Source: Sulfitobacter sp. LCG007 (GTDB lineage Bacteria; Pseudomonadota; Alphaproteobacteria; Rhodobacterales; Rhodobacteraceae). Taken from it: a DNA stretch of 64,000 nucleotides. How positions within the stretch are numbered: position 1 is the stretch's first letter; each line of letters starts with the position of its first letter. The notes below the pieces were generated by a model that saw nothing but the letters and a program-made list of their open reading frames with translations, searched no databases and was not told where the DNA came from. The position numbers and the translations under genes are program-made. Positions 9,161-18,232 of the stretch are shown piece after piece. The DNA lies in NCBI RefSeq assembly GCF_040801785.1, contig NZ_CP161805.1, positions 1,860,001 to 1,924,000 of the forward strand, read 5' to 3'.

Positions 9161-12100
9161 GTGAATGGGAGACCGGGTATCGAACGTTCACTGTTCTCGT
9201 TCATCTGGACGCACTCGAAGCGGGACCAGATTCTGCTGCTGGTCTTTACGCTCGCGCTGTTTCCGCTGCTTTTCCTGACCCTCGAACTTCCCAAGCGGAT
9301 CATCAACGATGCCATCGGCGCGTCGGCCGGAGTGGTCGACGTTCTGGGCGCAGAGATCGCGCAGGTGAACTATCTCTGGCTGCTCTGCGGGGCGTTCCTG
9401 CTGTCCGTGCTGGCGCACGGATTGATGAAGATGCGCATCAACACCATGAAGGGCGTCCTCTCCGAGCGCATGCTGCGGCGGCTGCGCTACGGGCTGATCG
9501 CACGGATGCTGAGATTCCCGTCGGCCTATTTCCAGCGCACGTCACAGGGCGAACTCGTGTCGATGATCACCGCCGAGACAGAGCCGATGGGCGGCATGAT
9601 GGGCGACGCGCTGACCCAGCCGGTACTGCAGGCCGGGCAGATGCTGACGATCCTCTTCTTCCTTTTCCTGCAAAGCTTCTGGTTCGGGCTCGCAGCGGTG
9701 GCGCTGATCCCGCTGCAGGCCTGGGTGATCCCGAAGCTCCAGCGCCAGATCAACCTGATGAACAAGGAGCGCATCCGCGAGGTTCGCTCGCTGGCGTCGC
9801 TGATCGGAGAAAGCGCGGCGGGAGCGGGCACGCTGCGCGCCCATGGCGGCTGGCGCTATCGTCTGGCTCAGATCACGCGCCAGCTCGGGACGCTCTACCA
9901 GATCCGATTCCAGATCTACCAGAAGAAGTTCTTCATGAAGTTCATCAACAACTTCATAGGCCAGCTCACGCCGTTCTTCTTCTTCGCCATCGGCGGCTAC
10001 CTCGTGATAGAGGGCGCGGTTTCGATCGGGGCGCTGGTCGCGGCGCTTGCCGCCTACAAGGACCTCAGCGCGCCCTGGAAGGAACTTCTGGACTATTACA
10101 ACCAGGCCGCCGACATGACCCTGCGATGGGAGATCCTGCAGGACCGCTTCACGCCGCAGGGAATGCTCGACGAACGGCTCTTCGTGGGCGAGCCTGACGA
10201 AATTCCGCGTCTGGACGGCGCGCTCGAGCTTGACGGGGTGACGGTCACGGATGCGGACGGGAACCCGGTGCTCGAGCATGTCAGCGCAACCTTCCCCGCC
10301 GGCGCGATGATCGGCATCGAGGCCAAGAGCGACGAGGACCGGCAGGCCTTTTCCGCCGTCATGACGCGCGAGTTGCAGCCGACCATGGGCGAAGTCCGCA
10401 TCGGCGGGCAGAACATCGCCCGGCTGCATCAGGCCGTGATCGCCGCGCGGATCGGGCACGCGAACTCCCGGCCCGTGCTGTTTCAGGGATCCTTCGGTGA
10501 GAATGCGCTGATGCCGCTGCGCGCGCGGCCTGCGCTGTCGGGCGCGCAGGCTCTCCACGTGCTCGGAGAAGAGGCGATCCGGTCAGGCAACAGCTCCGAT
10601 GCGCTTGACGCGGACTGGCTCGACCCGCGGCTTGCGGGGCTCGAGACCGTAACCGATCTGCGTGCCTGGTGGCTTTCGCTGATCGATGCGATGGGTACGG
10701 GGTCAGCCTTCTTCCGCCGCAGTCTGGATCAGAACTGTACCGAGGACATGGACCCGCGGCTTGCCGGACGCCTCGTCGAGGTGCGCCCGAAGGTATGGGA
10801 CGCGATCTGCGCCGCGGGGCTCGAGCGGCATGTGCACCGTTTCGACCCGGCGCGCTACAACCCGGCCCTGGGCGTGGCCAGCAACCTTTTCTACGCCACC
10901 CTGCGCCGTCCCATGGATTACGAGGAACTGGCCGAGCAGACGCGTCTGTTCGAGCTTCTGCGCGAACTCGGGCAGGAAGAGACGCTGCTGGAACTGTCGA
11001 CCGACGTGATCGAGATGCTGGCCCAGATCTTCGGAACCGACGGAACCGAACATCCGCTGTTCAGGACCGTTGGGCTCGATCCGAAACTGTTCGAGGCTTC
11101 GGCCCGCCTGGTGCTCGACAGGAAGGGGCAGTCCCGCAAGCCCCTGACCGAAGCCGAGAAGATCATGCTCATGACGCTCCCGGCGCAGCTACCGGCCGAG
11201 CAGTTCGGCTCGGGTTTTTCCGACCGGATCCAGGAGCGCGTGCTGCGTGTGCGTGCCGCACATGCCGAACGGATGCGCGAGGAACTGAGCGACATATTCG
11301 TCGGCCTCGATCCCTCCCGCATTGCGCCTGGCCTGTCGGTGCTCGAGAACGCGCTTTACGGGATGATCTCGGACCGGGCGGGTCCCCGGGCCGAGGAGGT
11401 GCGCAAGGTCGTCTCGGACGTGCTCGATAGCGAGGGGCTGCGCTCCGACGTCATGCAACTGATCTACGATCTTCAGATGACCCATGCCGGCGCGAACCTT
11501 CCGGCGCTTTTCGCCGAGCCGCTGGCGCTCAGCCGGGCGACGGTCAAGCGGCCCGACATCCTCGTGCTCGACCAGATACTGGCCAGCTACGATCACGCGG
11601 CCCGGGCCGAGATGCAGAAGAATCTGCGCGCGCTGATGCCCGATACGATGATGATCTGCCTCTCCGACAACTTTCCGGACCCCGACCTTTTCGACATCTT
11701 CCTCGAGATCCGTCAGGGCCGGGTCTATTCGCCGGACAGCACGGAGGAAGAGCTCGACGAGGGGCTGGCAGGCGCGGACCTGACACGAAAACTGCGGGCG
11801 CTGGAAAGCACCGACCTCTTTTCCGGGCTCAGTCGCAAACAGCTTCGCCTGCTGGCCTTCGGCGCGAAGTGGTACTCTGCGGCGGCGGATGAGGTGATCT
11901 TTCACAAGAACGACGATCCCGGCGACGGCGCATACATGATCCTGAGCGGCTCGGCCGGGCTTTACGATCCCATGCCCGACGGATCTCAGGATCTTGTGGC
12001 TACCGTGGGACCGGGGCGTCTGGTGGGCGAGCTTGGCCTGATCCGGAACGTGCCCCGTGCCCTGACGATGAAGGCCCATTCCGATGTCGAGGCGCTGCGG

Positions 12101-12193
12101 CTGGGGGCCGAGGAATTCCTCGCCGTGGTCGAGAACGACGCCTCGACCGCCTACAAGCTGCTGCAGGTCGTCGCGGGCTACGCCGGGCGCTGA
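9161..12193 (+). CDS. ABC-exporter-like protein with degenerate ATPase and C-terminal cyclic-nucleotide-binding domain
   Basis: About 1010 residues from the GTG at 9161, which gives a start just before ERSLFSFIW; a TTG at 9035 would add 42 residues. Residues about 20-320 form an ABC exporter membrane domain. The ATPase domain begins near 353 but is abnormal. The Walker A position reads GIEAKSDEDRQ with no GKS/T. A roughly 275-residue insertion splits the domain, no LSGGQ signature is seen, and Walker B reads ILVLDQ with Gln805 in place of the catalytic Glu. A cyclic-nucleotide-binding domain occupies about 880-1010, with GELGL (E957) and PRALTM (R966) keeping the ribose- and phosphate-contact residues. 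I recall split-NBD relatives with cNMP domains in alphaproteobacteria. ATP-driven transport is doubtful. Divergent from a nucleotidyl cyclase. Confidence 0.82.
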   Translation: MNGRPGIERSLFSFIWTHSKRDQILLLVFTLALFPLLFLTLELPKRIINDAIGASAGVVDVLGAEIAQVNYLWLLCGAFLLSVLAHGLMKMRINTMKGVLSERMLRRLRYGLIARMLRFPSAYFQRTSQGELVSMITAETEPMGGMMGDALTQPVLQAGQMLTILFFLFLQSFWFGLAAVALIPLQAWVIPKLQRQINLMNKERIREVRSLASLIGESAAGAGTLRAHGGWRYRLAQITRQLGTLYQIRFQIYQKKFFMKFINNFIGQLTPFFFFAIGGYLVIEGAVSIGALVAALAAYKDLSAPWKELLDYYNQAADMTLRWEILQDRFTPQGMLDERLFVGEPDEIPRLDGALELDGVTVTDADGNPVLEHVSATFPAGAMIGIEAKSDEDRQAFSAVMTRELQPTMGEVRIGGQNIARLHQAVIAARIGHANSRPVLFQGSFGENALMPLRARPALSGAQALHVLGEEAIRSGNSSDALDADWLDPRLAGLETVTDLRAWWLSLIDAMGTGSAFFRRSLDQNCTEDMDPRLAGRLVEVRPKVWDAICAAGLERHVHRFDPARYNPALGVASNLFYATLRRPMDYEELAEQTRLFELLRELGQEETLLELSTDVIEMLAQIFGTDGTEHPLFRTVGLDPKLFEASARLVLDRKGQSRKPLTEAEKIMLMTLPAQLPAEQFGSGFSDRIQERVLRVRAAHAERMREELSDIFVGLDPSRIAPGLSVLENALYGMISDRAGPRAEEVRKVVSDVLDSEGLRSDVMQLIYDLQMTHAGANLPALFAEPLALSRATVKRPDILVLDQILASYDHAARAEMQKNLRALMPDTMMICLSDNFPDPDLFDIFLEIRQGRVYSPDSTEEELDEGLAGADLTRKLRALESTDLFSGLSRKQLRLLAFGAKWYSAAADEVIFHKNDDPGDGAYMILSGSAGLYDPMPDGSQDLVATVGPGRLVGELGLIRNVPRALTMKAHSDVEALRLGAEEFLAVVENDASTAYKLLQVVAGYAGR

Positions 12194-12205
12194 GCGCACA
12201 GCCCG

Positions 12206-13261
12206 TCAGTCGAGCCTGGCACTGCTTCCGGGGTCGAACAGATGAAGGTTTTCCGACGGCGTCGACAGCCTCAGTCGGCTGCCGTGCCCTTCGATCCGAT
12301 GCACGCCGGGAAGGCTGACGGTAACGGGCTCCGGCGTGCCCGACAGGCGGCCGTGCAGCAGCGTGTTCGCCCCGAGCGGTTCGGATAGATGCAGATCCAC
12401 CTCGACCGGCCCGTTCGGGTCAAGGGTCAGATGCTCCGGCCGGATGCCCAGCTTGACCGGGCCCCGATGCGATGTGCCAAGCGACAGCCGCGCGCCGTTG
12501 CCGAGCGTGACGACCCCGTCGTCCGCGACCCCGTCGAGAATGTTCATCGACGGCGAACCGATGAACTGCGCCGCGAAAAGCGTGCGGGGACGTTCATAGA
12601 CCTCGAGCGGCGTGCCGATCTGCTCGGCGACACCCGCGTTCATCACGATCATCCGGTCTGCCATGGTCATGGCCTCCACCTGATCGTGGGTCACATAAAG
12701 CGCCGTGACGCCAAGCTTGGCCTGCAACTCGCGGATTTCGATGCGCATCTGGACCCGCAGCTTGGCATCAAGGTTCGACAGCGGCTCGTCGAAGAGAAAG
12801 ACCGAAGGCTCGCGCACGATGGCGCGCCCCATGGCGACGCGCTGGCGCTGACCGCCCGAGAGCGCCTTGGGCCGCCGGTCGAGATAATCGGTGAGCTGCA
12901 GCAGCGTCGCCGCTTCCTGCACCTTCCGTTCGATCTCGGTCTTCGGCAGTCCCGCGATCTTCAGCCCGTAGCCCATGTTCTGGCGCACCGACATGTGCGG
13001 GTAGAGCGCGTAGTTCTGAAACACCATGGCGATGTCGCGGTCCATGGGTTCGACATCGTTCACGCGCCGCCCGCCGATCCGGATTTCGCCTTCCGAAACC
13101 GTCTCCAATCCCGCGACCATGCGAAGAAGCGTCGACTTCCCGCAGCCGGAGGGTCCAACGATGACGATGAACTCGCCGTCGGCGATGTCGACGGACACGC
13201 CGTGGATCACCTCGTTCGGGCCGAAGCGTTTCTTGACGTCCTGAAGGTCTACTGTGGCCAT
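12206..13261 (-). CDS. ugpC: Glycerol-3-phosphate-type ABC importer, ATPase UgpC
   Basis: 351 residues; the energising subunit of a CUT1 importer for sn-glycerol-3-phosphate or its diesters. Walker [10 protein letters not shown] is at about residues 37-45, Q-loop FQNYALYPHM near 82, signature LSGGQRQR near 135, Walker B VFLFDEPLSNLD near 155 and the switch His in YVTHDQ near 190. A C-terminal MalK-type regulatory region (about 240-350) follows. It is the last gene of the leftward ugpB-A-E-C group, five bases behind ugpE, and ends 12 bp from the convergent ABC-like gene. MalK/UgpC ATPases look alike across sugar systems; the Ugp call rests on the whole operon and the phosphonate genes upstream. 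Confidence 0.88.
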   Translation of the reverse strand: MATVDLQDVKKRFGPNEVIHGVSVDIADGEFIVIVGPSGCGKSTLLRMVAGLETVSEGEIRIGGRRVNDVEPMDRDIAMVFQNYALYPHMSVRQNMGYGLKIAGLPKTEIERKVQEAATLLQLTDYLDRRPKALSGGQRQRVAMGRAIVREPSVFLFDEPLSNLDAKLRVQMRIEIRELQAKLGVTALYVTHDQVEAMTMADRMIVMNAGVAEQIGTPLEVYERPRTLFAAQFIGSPSMNILDGVADDGVVTLGNGARLSLGTSHRGPVKLGIRPEHLTLDPNGPVEVDLHLSEPLGANTLLHGRLSGTPEPVTVSLPGVHRIEGHGSRLRLSTPSENLHLFDPGSSARLD

Positions 13262-13266
13262 GGGTG

Positions 13267-14145
13267 TTATTTCTCGCTGTCGACAAGGCCGCGGATGAAG
13301 AGCTTTTGCATCGAGACGACGACGATCACGGGCGGGATCATGGCAAGGATCGAAGTCGCCATGATCACCGGCCAGTCCGCGATGTCGTCACCCGCGGGGA
13401 ACATCTGGCGGATGCCCATCACGATGGTGTTCATGTCCGGGTCGGTGGTGATGAGGAGGGGCCAGAGATACTGGTTCCAGCCGTAGATGAATAGGATCAC
13501 GAAGAGCGCGGCGATATTGGTCCGGCTCATCGGCAGCAGGATGTCCCAGAAGAACCGCATCGGGCGTGCCCCGTCGACGCGGGCGGCCTCGGCCAGTTCG
13601 TCGGGGACGGTCAGGAAGAACTGGCGGAACAGGAAGGTCGCCGTCGCAGAGGCGATCAGCGGCAGGATCAGGCCGGAATAGCTGTTGAGCATCCCGAAGC
13701 CCGCGATCACCTCGTAGGTCGGCACGATACGCACCTCGACCGGCAGCATCAGGGTCAGGAAGATCAGCCAGAAGAAGGCGCCGCGAAGCGGGAAGCGGAA
13801 GTAGACGATGGCGAACGCCGAGAGCAGCGAGATGACGATCTTGCCGATGGCAATGCCAAGCGCCATGACCAGCGAATTGACCAGCATCGTCGCCACCGGG
13901 ACGTTCACGCCGGAGAAGAGCGCCTTGGAGTAATTCTCGACAAGGTGTCCGCCGGGCAGCAGGGGCATGGGCGGGCGCGCGATGTCGGGCTGGGTCACGG
14001 TCGAGGCGACGAAGGCCAGCCAGATCGGAAAGAACACGACGAGGACGCCCAGGATCATCAGCGCATGCGTCAGCCACAGCGAACGCCCGCGCCTTTCCAC
14101 CATGCCGGGGGCGGGATCGGTGCGGATATCGGGTGTGGCGGCCAT
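13267..14145 (-). CDS. ugpE: Glycerol-3-phosphate-type ABC importer, permease UgpE
   Basis: 292 residues from the ATG at 14145, which overlaps the ugpA stop by one base (TGATG); the longer open frame upstream is a shadow of ugpA. An inner-membrane CUT1 permease with about six hydrophobic segments. The cytoplasmic coupling motif [20 protein letters not shown] lies at about residues 190-210. Length is close to the E. coli protein (281). It pairs with UgpA to form the channel energised by UgpC. Confidence 0.88.
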   Translation of the reverse strand: MAATPDIRTDPAPGMVERRGRSLWLTHALMILGVLVVFFPIWLAFVASTVTQPDIARPPMPLLPGGHLVENYSKALFSGVNVPVATMLVNSLVMALGIAIGKIVISLLSAFAIVYFRFPLRGAFFWLIFLTLMLPVEVRIVPTYEVIAGFGMLNSYSGLILPLIASATATFLFRQFFLTVPDELAEAARVDGARPMRFFWDILLPMSRTNIAALFVILFIYGWNQYLWPLLITTDPDMNTIVMGIRQMFPAGDDIADWPVIMATSILAMIPPVIVVVSMQKLFIRGLVDSEK

Positions 14146-15026
14146 CAGTAATGCACCCGTTTCTCGACGAAGCGGAACTGGATCACGGTCAGCAACCCGA
14201 CGACAACCAGCAGGATCACCGATTGGGCCGCCGAAGACCCGAGATCCTGACCGACGAAACCGTCCTTGTAGACCTTGTAGACCAGGATGGTGGTTGCCTG
14301 CTGCGGGCCGCCGCTGGTGATCGTGTGGATGACGCCGAAGGTCTCGAAGAAGGCATAGACCACATTCACGACCAGCAGGAAGAAGGTGGTGGGCGACAGC
14401 AGCGGCAGAACGATGTTGAAGAAGCGCCGCCAAAATCGGGCGCCGTCGATGGCCGCAGCCTCTATCAGGGACTTCGGCACCGCCTGAAGGGCTGCAAAGA
14501 AGAACAGGAAGTTGTAGCTGATCCGGCCCCAGGAAGAGGCCACGACAACCAGCCCCATCGCCTCGGTATCGTTCAGCACATGGTTCCAGTCATAACCCAG
14601 CAGCCCGAGATACCAGGCCACGATACCGACGCGGGTGTTGAACATGAAAAGCCAGAGCACCCCGGCCACGGCGGGCGCCACCGCATAGGGCCAGATCAGC
14701 AGGGTCCGATAGGTGCCGGCCCCCTTGATCAGCCGGTCGGCGAGCACGGCGAGAAAGAGGGCAGGGACCATGGAGACCAGTGTCACGAGGGTCGAAAACA
14801 CCGCGGTGGTCCAGAAGGAGGCGCGGTAATAGGGATCGGACAGCAGGTATTCGAAGTTTCCCAGACCCACGTATTGCATCGAGAGCCCGAAGGGGTCGGG
14901 AATGAAGAGAGATTGCCAGATCGCCTGTCCGGCAGGATAGAAGAAGAACACCCCCGAGATCGCGACCTGCGGTGCGATCAGCAGAAGCGGCAACAGCCAG
15001 CCCTTGAAGAAGACGCGCTTTTCCAT
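14145..15026 (-). CDS. ugpA: Glycerol-3-phosphate-type ABC importer, permease UgpA
   Basis: 293 residues, an inner-membrane permease of the CUT1 family with about six hydrophobic spans. The coupling helix region reads [20 protein letters not shown] near residues 190-210, the expected EAA motif. It lies 56 bp after ugpB and its stop overlaps the ugpE start by one base, so translation is probably coupled. Size and motif order fit UgpA. The substrate is inferred from the operon and not from specific residues. Confidence 0.88.
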   Translation of the reverse strand: MEKRVFFKGWLLPLLLIAPQVAISGVFFFYPAGQAIWQSLFIPDPFGLSMQYVGLGNFEYLLSDPYYRASFWTTAVFSTLVTLVSMVPALFLAVLADRLIKGAGTYRTLLIWPYAVAPAVAGVLWLFMFNTRVGIVAWYLGLLGYDWNHVLNDTEAMGLVVVASSWGRISYNFLFFFAALQAVPKSLIEAAAIDGARFWRRFFNIVLPLLSPTTFFLLVVNVVYAFFETFGVIHTITSGGPQQATTILVYKVYKDGFVGQDLGSSAAQSVILLVVVGLLTVIQFRFVEKRVHY

Positions 15027-15082
15027 CCTGTCCCGTCCTGATGCCGCCCGGACCGCAGGGGCCCGGGCGGAAGGTCAATGGA

Positions 15083-16393
15083 TCAGTTGCCGGCCTGCTC
15101 GAAGCGGCGCAGCAGCTGGTTTCCCCGCTCGACGGCGCTGTCGAGGGCGGCCTGTGCCTCCTTGTCGCCGGACCAGACGGCCTCAAGCTCCTCGTCGATG
15201 ATCCCGCGGATCTGGTCGAAGGATCCAAGCCGGATACCCTTGGAATTGGCGGTGGGCTCCTGCGCGGTCATCTGCTTGACCGCGACGTCGGTGCCGGGGT
15301 TCTCGTCGTAGAAACCCTGTTCGCGCGTCAGATCCGAAGCTGCTTCAGTGATAGGCAGGTAGCCGGAATCCTGATGCCATTTCGCCTGGACCTCGGGAGA
15401 GGACAGGAAGTTCAGGAATTCGGCGACGCCCTTGTACTCGTCGGCCTCGTGCCCTTCCATGACCCAGAGCGAGGCGCCCCCGATGATGGTGTTGAGCGGC
15501 GCGGTGCCTTCGCCTTCCCAGTAGGGCAGCGGGCGGATGCCGAAGTCGAACTGCGCCTCGGACTTGATCCCGCCGTAGCCGGCCGAGCTTTCGGTGAAGA
15601 GCGCGCATTCGCCGCCGCGGAAGTTCGCGCCGCCCTCGTTGCGCCGGCCGGTGTAGATGAACTTTCCGTCCTTCGCCCATTCGCCCATCTTCGCGATGTG
15701 CTTGACCTGCAGCGGGCCGTTGAACTCGAGCTCGGTATCGAGCCCCGCAAAGCCGTTCTCCTGGCTGGCGAAGGGCATGTCATGATAGGCCGAGAGGTTC
15801 TCGAGATGGATCCAGCTTTGCCATGCCGTCACCAGCGGGCAGCCGACGCCTGCGTCCTTGAGCTGGGTCAGCACCTCGTCGACCTTCTGCCATGTGGACA
15901 GATCCACGTCCGGGTCGATGCCGGCTTCCTTCAGCTTTTCGCGGTTGACCCAGAGCACGGGGGTCGAGGAATTGTAGGGCAGCGACAGCATGTCGCCTTC
16001 GGACGTCGTGTAATAGCCCTTCACCGCGCCGATATAGGCGTCCGGGTTCCATTCGACCCCGGCCTCTTCCATCACCTGATGGACCGGCTTGATCGCCCCC
16101 TTCGCGCCCATCATCGTGGCGGTTCCGACCTCGAAGACCATCAGGATATGGGGCTGCTCTCCCGCGCGAAAGGCGGCGATGCCGGCATTCAGGGTCTCGG
16201 AATAGTTGCCCTTGAAGCTCGGGGTGACGTGGTACGCATCCTGACTTTCGTTGAAGAGCTCGGCCTGTGCTGCAAGACGGTCGCCATTGGCGCCGGTGAA
16301 CGCGTGCCAGAAGTCAATCTCGGTCTGGGCGGCAGCGGCCTGCGCCAGTCCGAGGACCGCGGCGGCTGCCAGAAACGATGTCGAAAGTTTCAT
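15083..16393 (-). CDS. ugpB: Glycerol-3-phosphate-type periplasmic binding protein UgpB
   Basis: 436 residues starting at MKLSTSF, chosen because GGGAGA precedes it by a good distance and an immediate Sec signal peptide (about residues 1-22, ending QAAAAQ) follows; the frame remains open further upstream. The mature protein reads TEIDFWHAFTGANG, typical of UgpB, which binds sn-glycerol-3-phosphate or glycerophosphocholine in the periplasm. First gene of ugpB-A-E-C. A possible weak Pho-box half-site pair lies about 95 bp upstream, next to the stop of the HAD gene. Family-1 solute-binding proteins can bind other polyol or sugar ligands, but the phosphorus setting supports Ugp. Confidence 0.88.
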   Translation of the reverse strand: MKLSTSFLAAAAVLGLAQAAAAQTEIDFWHAFTGANGDRLAAQAELFNESQDAYHVTPSFKGNYSETLNAGIAAFRAGEQPHILMVFEVGTATMMGAKGAIKPVHQVMEEAGVEWNPDAYIGAVKGYYTTSEGDMLSLPYNSSTPVLWVNREKLKEAGIDPDVDLSTWQKVDEVLTQLKDAGVGCPLVTAWQSWIHLENLSAYHDMPFASQENGFAGLDTELEFNGPLQVKHIAKMGEWAKDGKFIYTGRRNEGGANFRGGECALFTESSAGYGGIKSEAQFDFGIRPLPYWEGEGTAPLNTIIGGASLWVMEGHEADEYKGVAEFLNFLSSPEVQAKWHQDSGYLPITEAASDLTREQGFYDENPGTDVAVKQMTAQEPTANSKGIRLGSFDQIRGIIDEELEAVWSGDKEAQAALDSAVERGNQLLRRFEQAGN

Positions 16394-16487
16394 GTTAAGT
16401 CTCCCTAAGTGGTTCAACATTGTCCGAATTTTCGTCCGGTATCGTTTCACCCGGGCGCTTCTTCCGGCCCCTTCTGATCGTCGTGCA

Positions 16488-16503
16488 TGACAGTTCCGTG
16501 TCA
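16488..16503 (-). promoter_or_regulatory. Weak candidate Pho box upstream of ugpB
   Basis: On the minus strand TGACA (16503-16499) and TGTCA (16492-16488) start 11 bases apart, the spacing of PhoB direct repeats. Only one of the two units is a perfect TGTCA and no third unit follows. Position is about 95 bp before the ugpB start. This is weaker than the pstS box. Confidence 0.3.
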
Positions 16504-16514
16504 CTGCTTCGGTT

Positions 16515-17420
16515 TCACGGTCGTTCCAGTATGAAATCGGGGTAGATACCTGCCCGAGTGATCGCTTCCGTGGCGTCATGTCCGGCGAAGAAGCCGTATC
16601 CCGCGACAAGCGCCGAAGCGATGCCGGCGGCCTGCGCGCCCAGGATGTCGGTGTGCAGGCTGTCGCCCACCATCACGATCCGCTCGCGGGGAACCTGTGG
16701 CCCGACACGTGCGAAGGCCAGATCGAAGATATCAGTGAACGGCTTGCCGTAAAAGCGTGGTACGACACCGGTCCGGTCGGCCAGGCGATGGGCGTAATGG
16801 CCCGGCTCGATCGAAAAGCCGTCCTCGCGCGGGGCGACGATATCGGGATTGCCGACAAGCACGGGGCGGGGCCGGGCACGCAGGGCGTCCTCCAGAAGCG
16901 CCTGACGCGCCTCCGTCCAGGCCGCGCTGCCCACCAGAAGGAAGCCGTCCACCGTGTCGTAGGGCGCGGGGTCTTCTTCAAGATAGGTGAGCGTCAGCGC
17001 TTCGAGATCGCGCAAGCCAGCGCTGCGGGTGGCCATGAGACCCCAACGCATGTCCGGTTCGCGCTGGATCGCCGAGAGCAGCGCGCCGCGGCTGGTGATC
17101 ACGTCGCCGGGTTCGAAACTGTAGCCAAGCCGCGCGTAGCGCTCCAGGAGCGTGGCATGCGGAAACCCTGCCGCGTTCGAGACCACGAGAACGGCTTTGC
17201 CCGATGCCCGGAGGTCCGCGATGCGCTCCGCGACACCCGGGATCGCGGTCTCGCCGATGTTCAGCACGCCAAACGCGTCGAGAAGGAAGACATCGAAATC
17301 CTCCGCGAGATCCGCCAGCGTCTGCACCTTCTTGCATGCCCCGCGTTTTGCAGCCGAGGGCAGGCGGTGGCGTACTGCCTCATAGGCCTCGAAGGCCTGA
17401 TCGGGGGTCAGACCCGTCAT
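16515..17420 (-). CDS. HAD-superfamily (class IIA) hydrolase in the phosphonate/ugp operon
   Basis: 301 residues starting at MTGLTPDQ; the start codon overlaps the preceding phnE stop by four bases (ATGA). HAD motifs are visible: motif I LLDAFGVLN (nucleophile D48), motif II VVSNAAG, motif III Lys in YGKPFTDIF and motif IV MVGDSLHTDI. A class IIA cap lies between motifs II and III, as in NagD-like phosphatases. The residue two after the nucleophile, usually an acid/base Asp, is Phe (F50); I recall related HAD-IIA proteins with Trp there. Its place between PhnCDEE and UgpBAEC suggests dephosphorylation of an imported organophosphate, but the substrate is unknown. It could also be a pyridoxal-phosphate or nucleotide phosphatase. 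Confidence 0.85.
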   Translation of the reverse strand: MTGLTPDQAFEAYEAVRHRLPSAAKRGACKKVQTLADLAEDFDVFLLDAFGVLNIGETAIPGVAERIADLRASGKAVLVVSNAAGFPHATLLERYARLGYSFEPGDVITSRGALLSAIQREPDMRWGLMATRSAGLRDLEALTLTYLEEDPAPYDTVDGFLLVGSAAWTEARQALLEDALRARPRPVLVGNPDIVAPREDGFSIEPGHYAHRLADRTGVVPRFYGKPFTDIFDLAFARVGPQVPRERIVMVGDSLHTDILGAQAAGIASALVAGYGFFAGHDATEAITRAGIYPDFILERP

Positions 17421-18232
17421 ATGATCGCGCCCCTTACCTTGGCCGAGACCCATTCGCCCAGCACGACGGCGACGAGGATGACCAGAAGGATCAGGCTGAC
17501 CTGCGGCCAGGCCAGCACGTTGAGCGAGGCGGAAAGCTGAAGCCCGATACCCCCTGCGCCGACAAGGCCCAGTACGGTGGATTCGCGGACATTTATGTCC
17601 CAGCGGAAGACCGCGATGCCGGCGAAGGCGGGCATGATCTGGGGGACGATGCCATAGGCCATGACCTGCCAACGCGAGGCGCCCGTGGCAGTGATCGCCT
17701 CGACCTGCGCGTGGTCGATCTCTTCGATGGCCTCATACAGCAGCTTGGCGCAGAAGCCGATGGAACGGATGGCGATGGCGACGACCCCGGCGAAGACACC
17801 GGGCCCGATGATCGCGATCAGCAGCAACGCCCAGATCAGCGAATTGATCGAACGGGTCGCCACGATGACGAACAGCGCGAGGGGTCGCACGAAAAGCGCC
17901 GATGGCGTGGTATTGCGCGCGGCAAGGAAGGCCACCGGCACTGCCAAACAGAGCGAGATCATGGTGCCGAGCGTGGCGATGTTGAGCGTGTCCCAGATCG
18001 GGCGGCCAAGCTGGGTGATGTATTCCCAGCGCGGCGGGGTGGCGCGCGACCAGATATCGCCGGCGATGCGGGGGGCGTCCCAGACGAAGAACCAGGTGGT
18101 GGACTCCGAGATACGCTGCCAGCAGACGGCGAAGATGGCCACGCCCAGCAGCCAGCCGAACCAGCGCAACAGGCTCTCGTTGCGGGTGCGGCGGCGCCAG
18201 ATGGCGGTGCCGTCCTGATCCGACACGGGCAT
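17417..18232 (-). CDS. phnE: Phosphonate-type ABC importer permease PhnE (second)
   Basis: 271 residues, inner-membrane permease of the PhnE family. The coupling region reads EAITATGASRWQVMAYGIVP near residue 178-197, followed by [17 protein letters not shown], the hallmark of PhnE proteins. It abuts the first PhnE gene (one-base overlap at 18232) and overlaps the HAD hydrolase by four bases. Two different PhnE proteins probably form a heterodimeric channel, a common arrangement in marine bacteria. Phosphonate, phosphite or a phosphate ester is the likely substrate class. Confidence 0.9.
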   Translation of the reverse strand: MPVSDQDGTAIWRRRTRNESLLRWFGWLLGVAIFAVCWQRISESTTWFFVWDAPRIAGDIWSRATPPRWEYITQLGRPIWDTLNIATLGTMISLCLAVPVAFLAARNTTPSALFVRPLALFVIVATRSINSLIWALLLIAIIGPGVFAGVVAIAIRSIGFCAKLLYEAIEEIDHAQVEAITATGASRWQVMAYGIVPQIMPAFAGIAVFRWDINVRESTVLGLVGAGGIGLQLSASLNVLAWPQVSLILLVILVAVVLGEWVSAKVRGAII

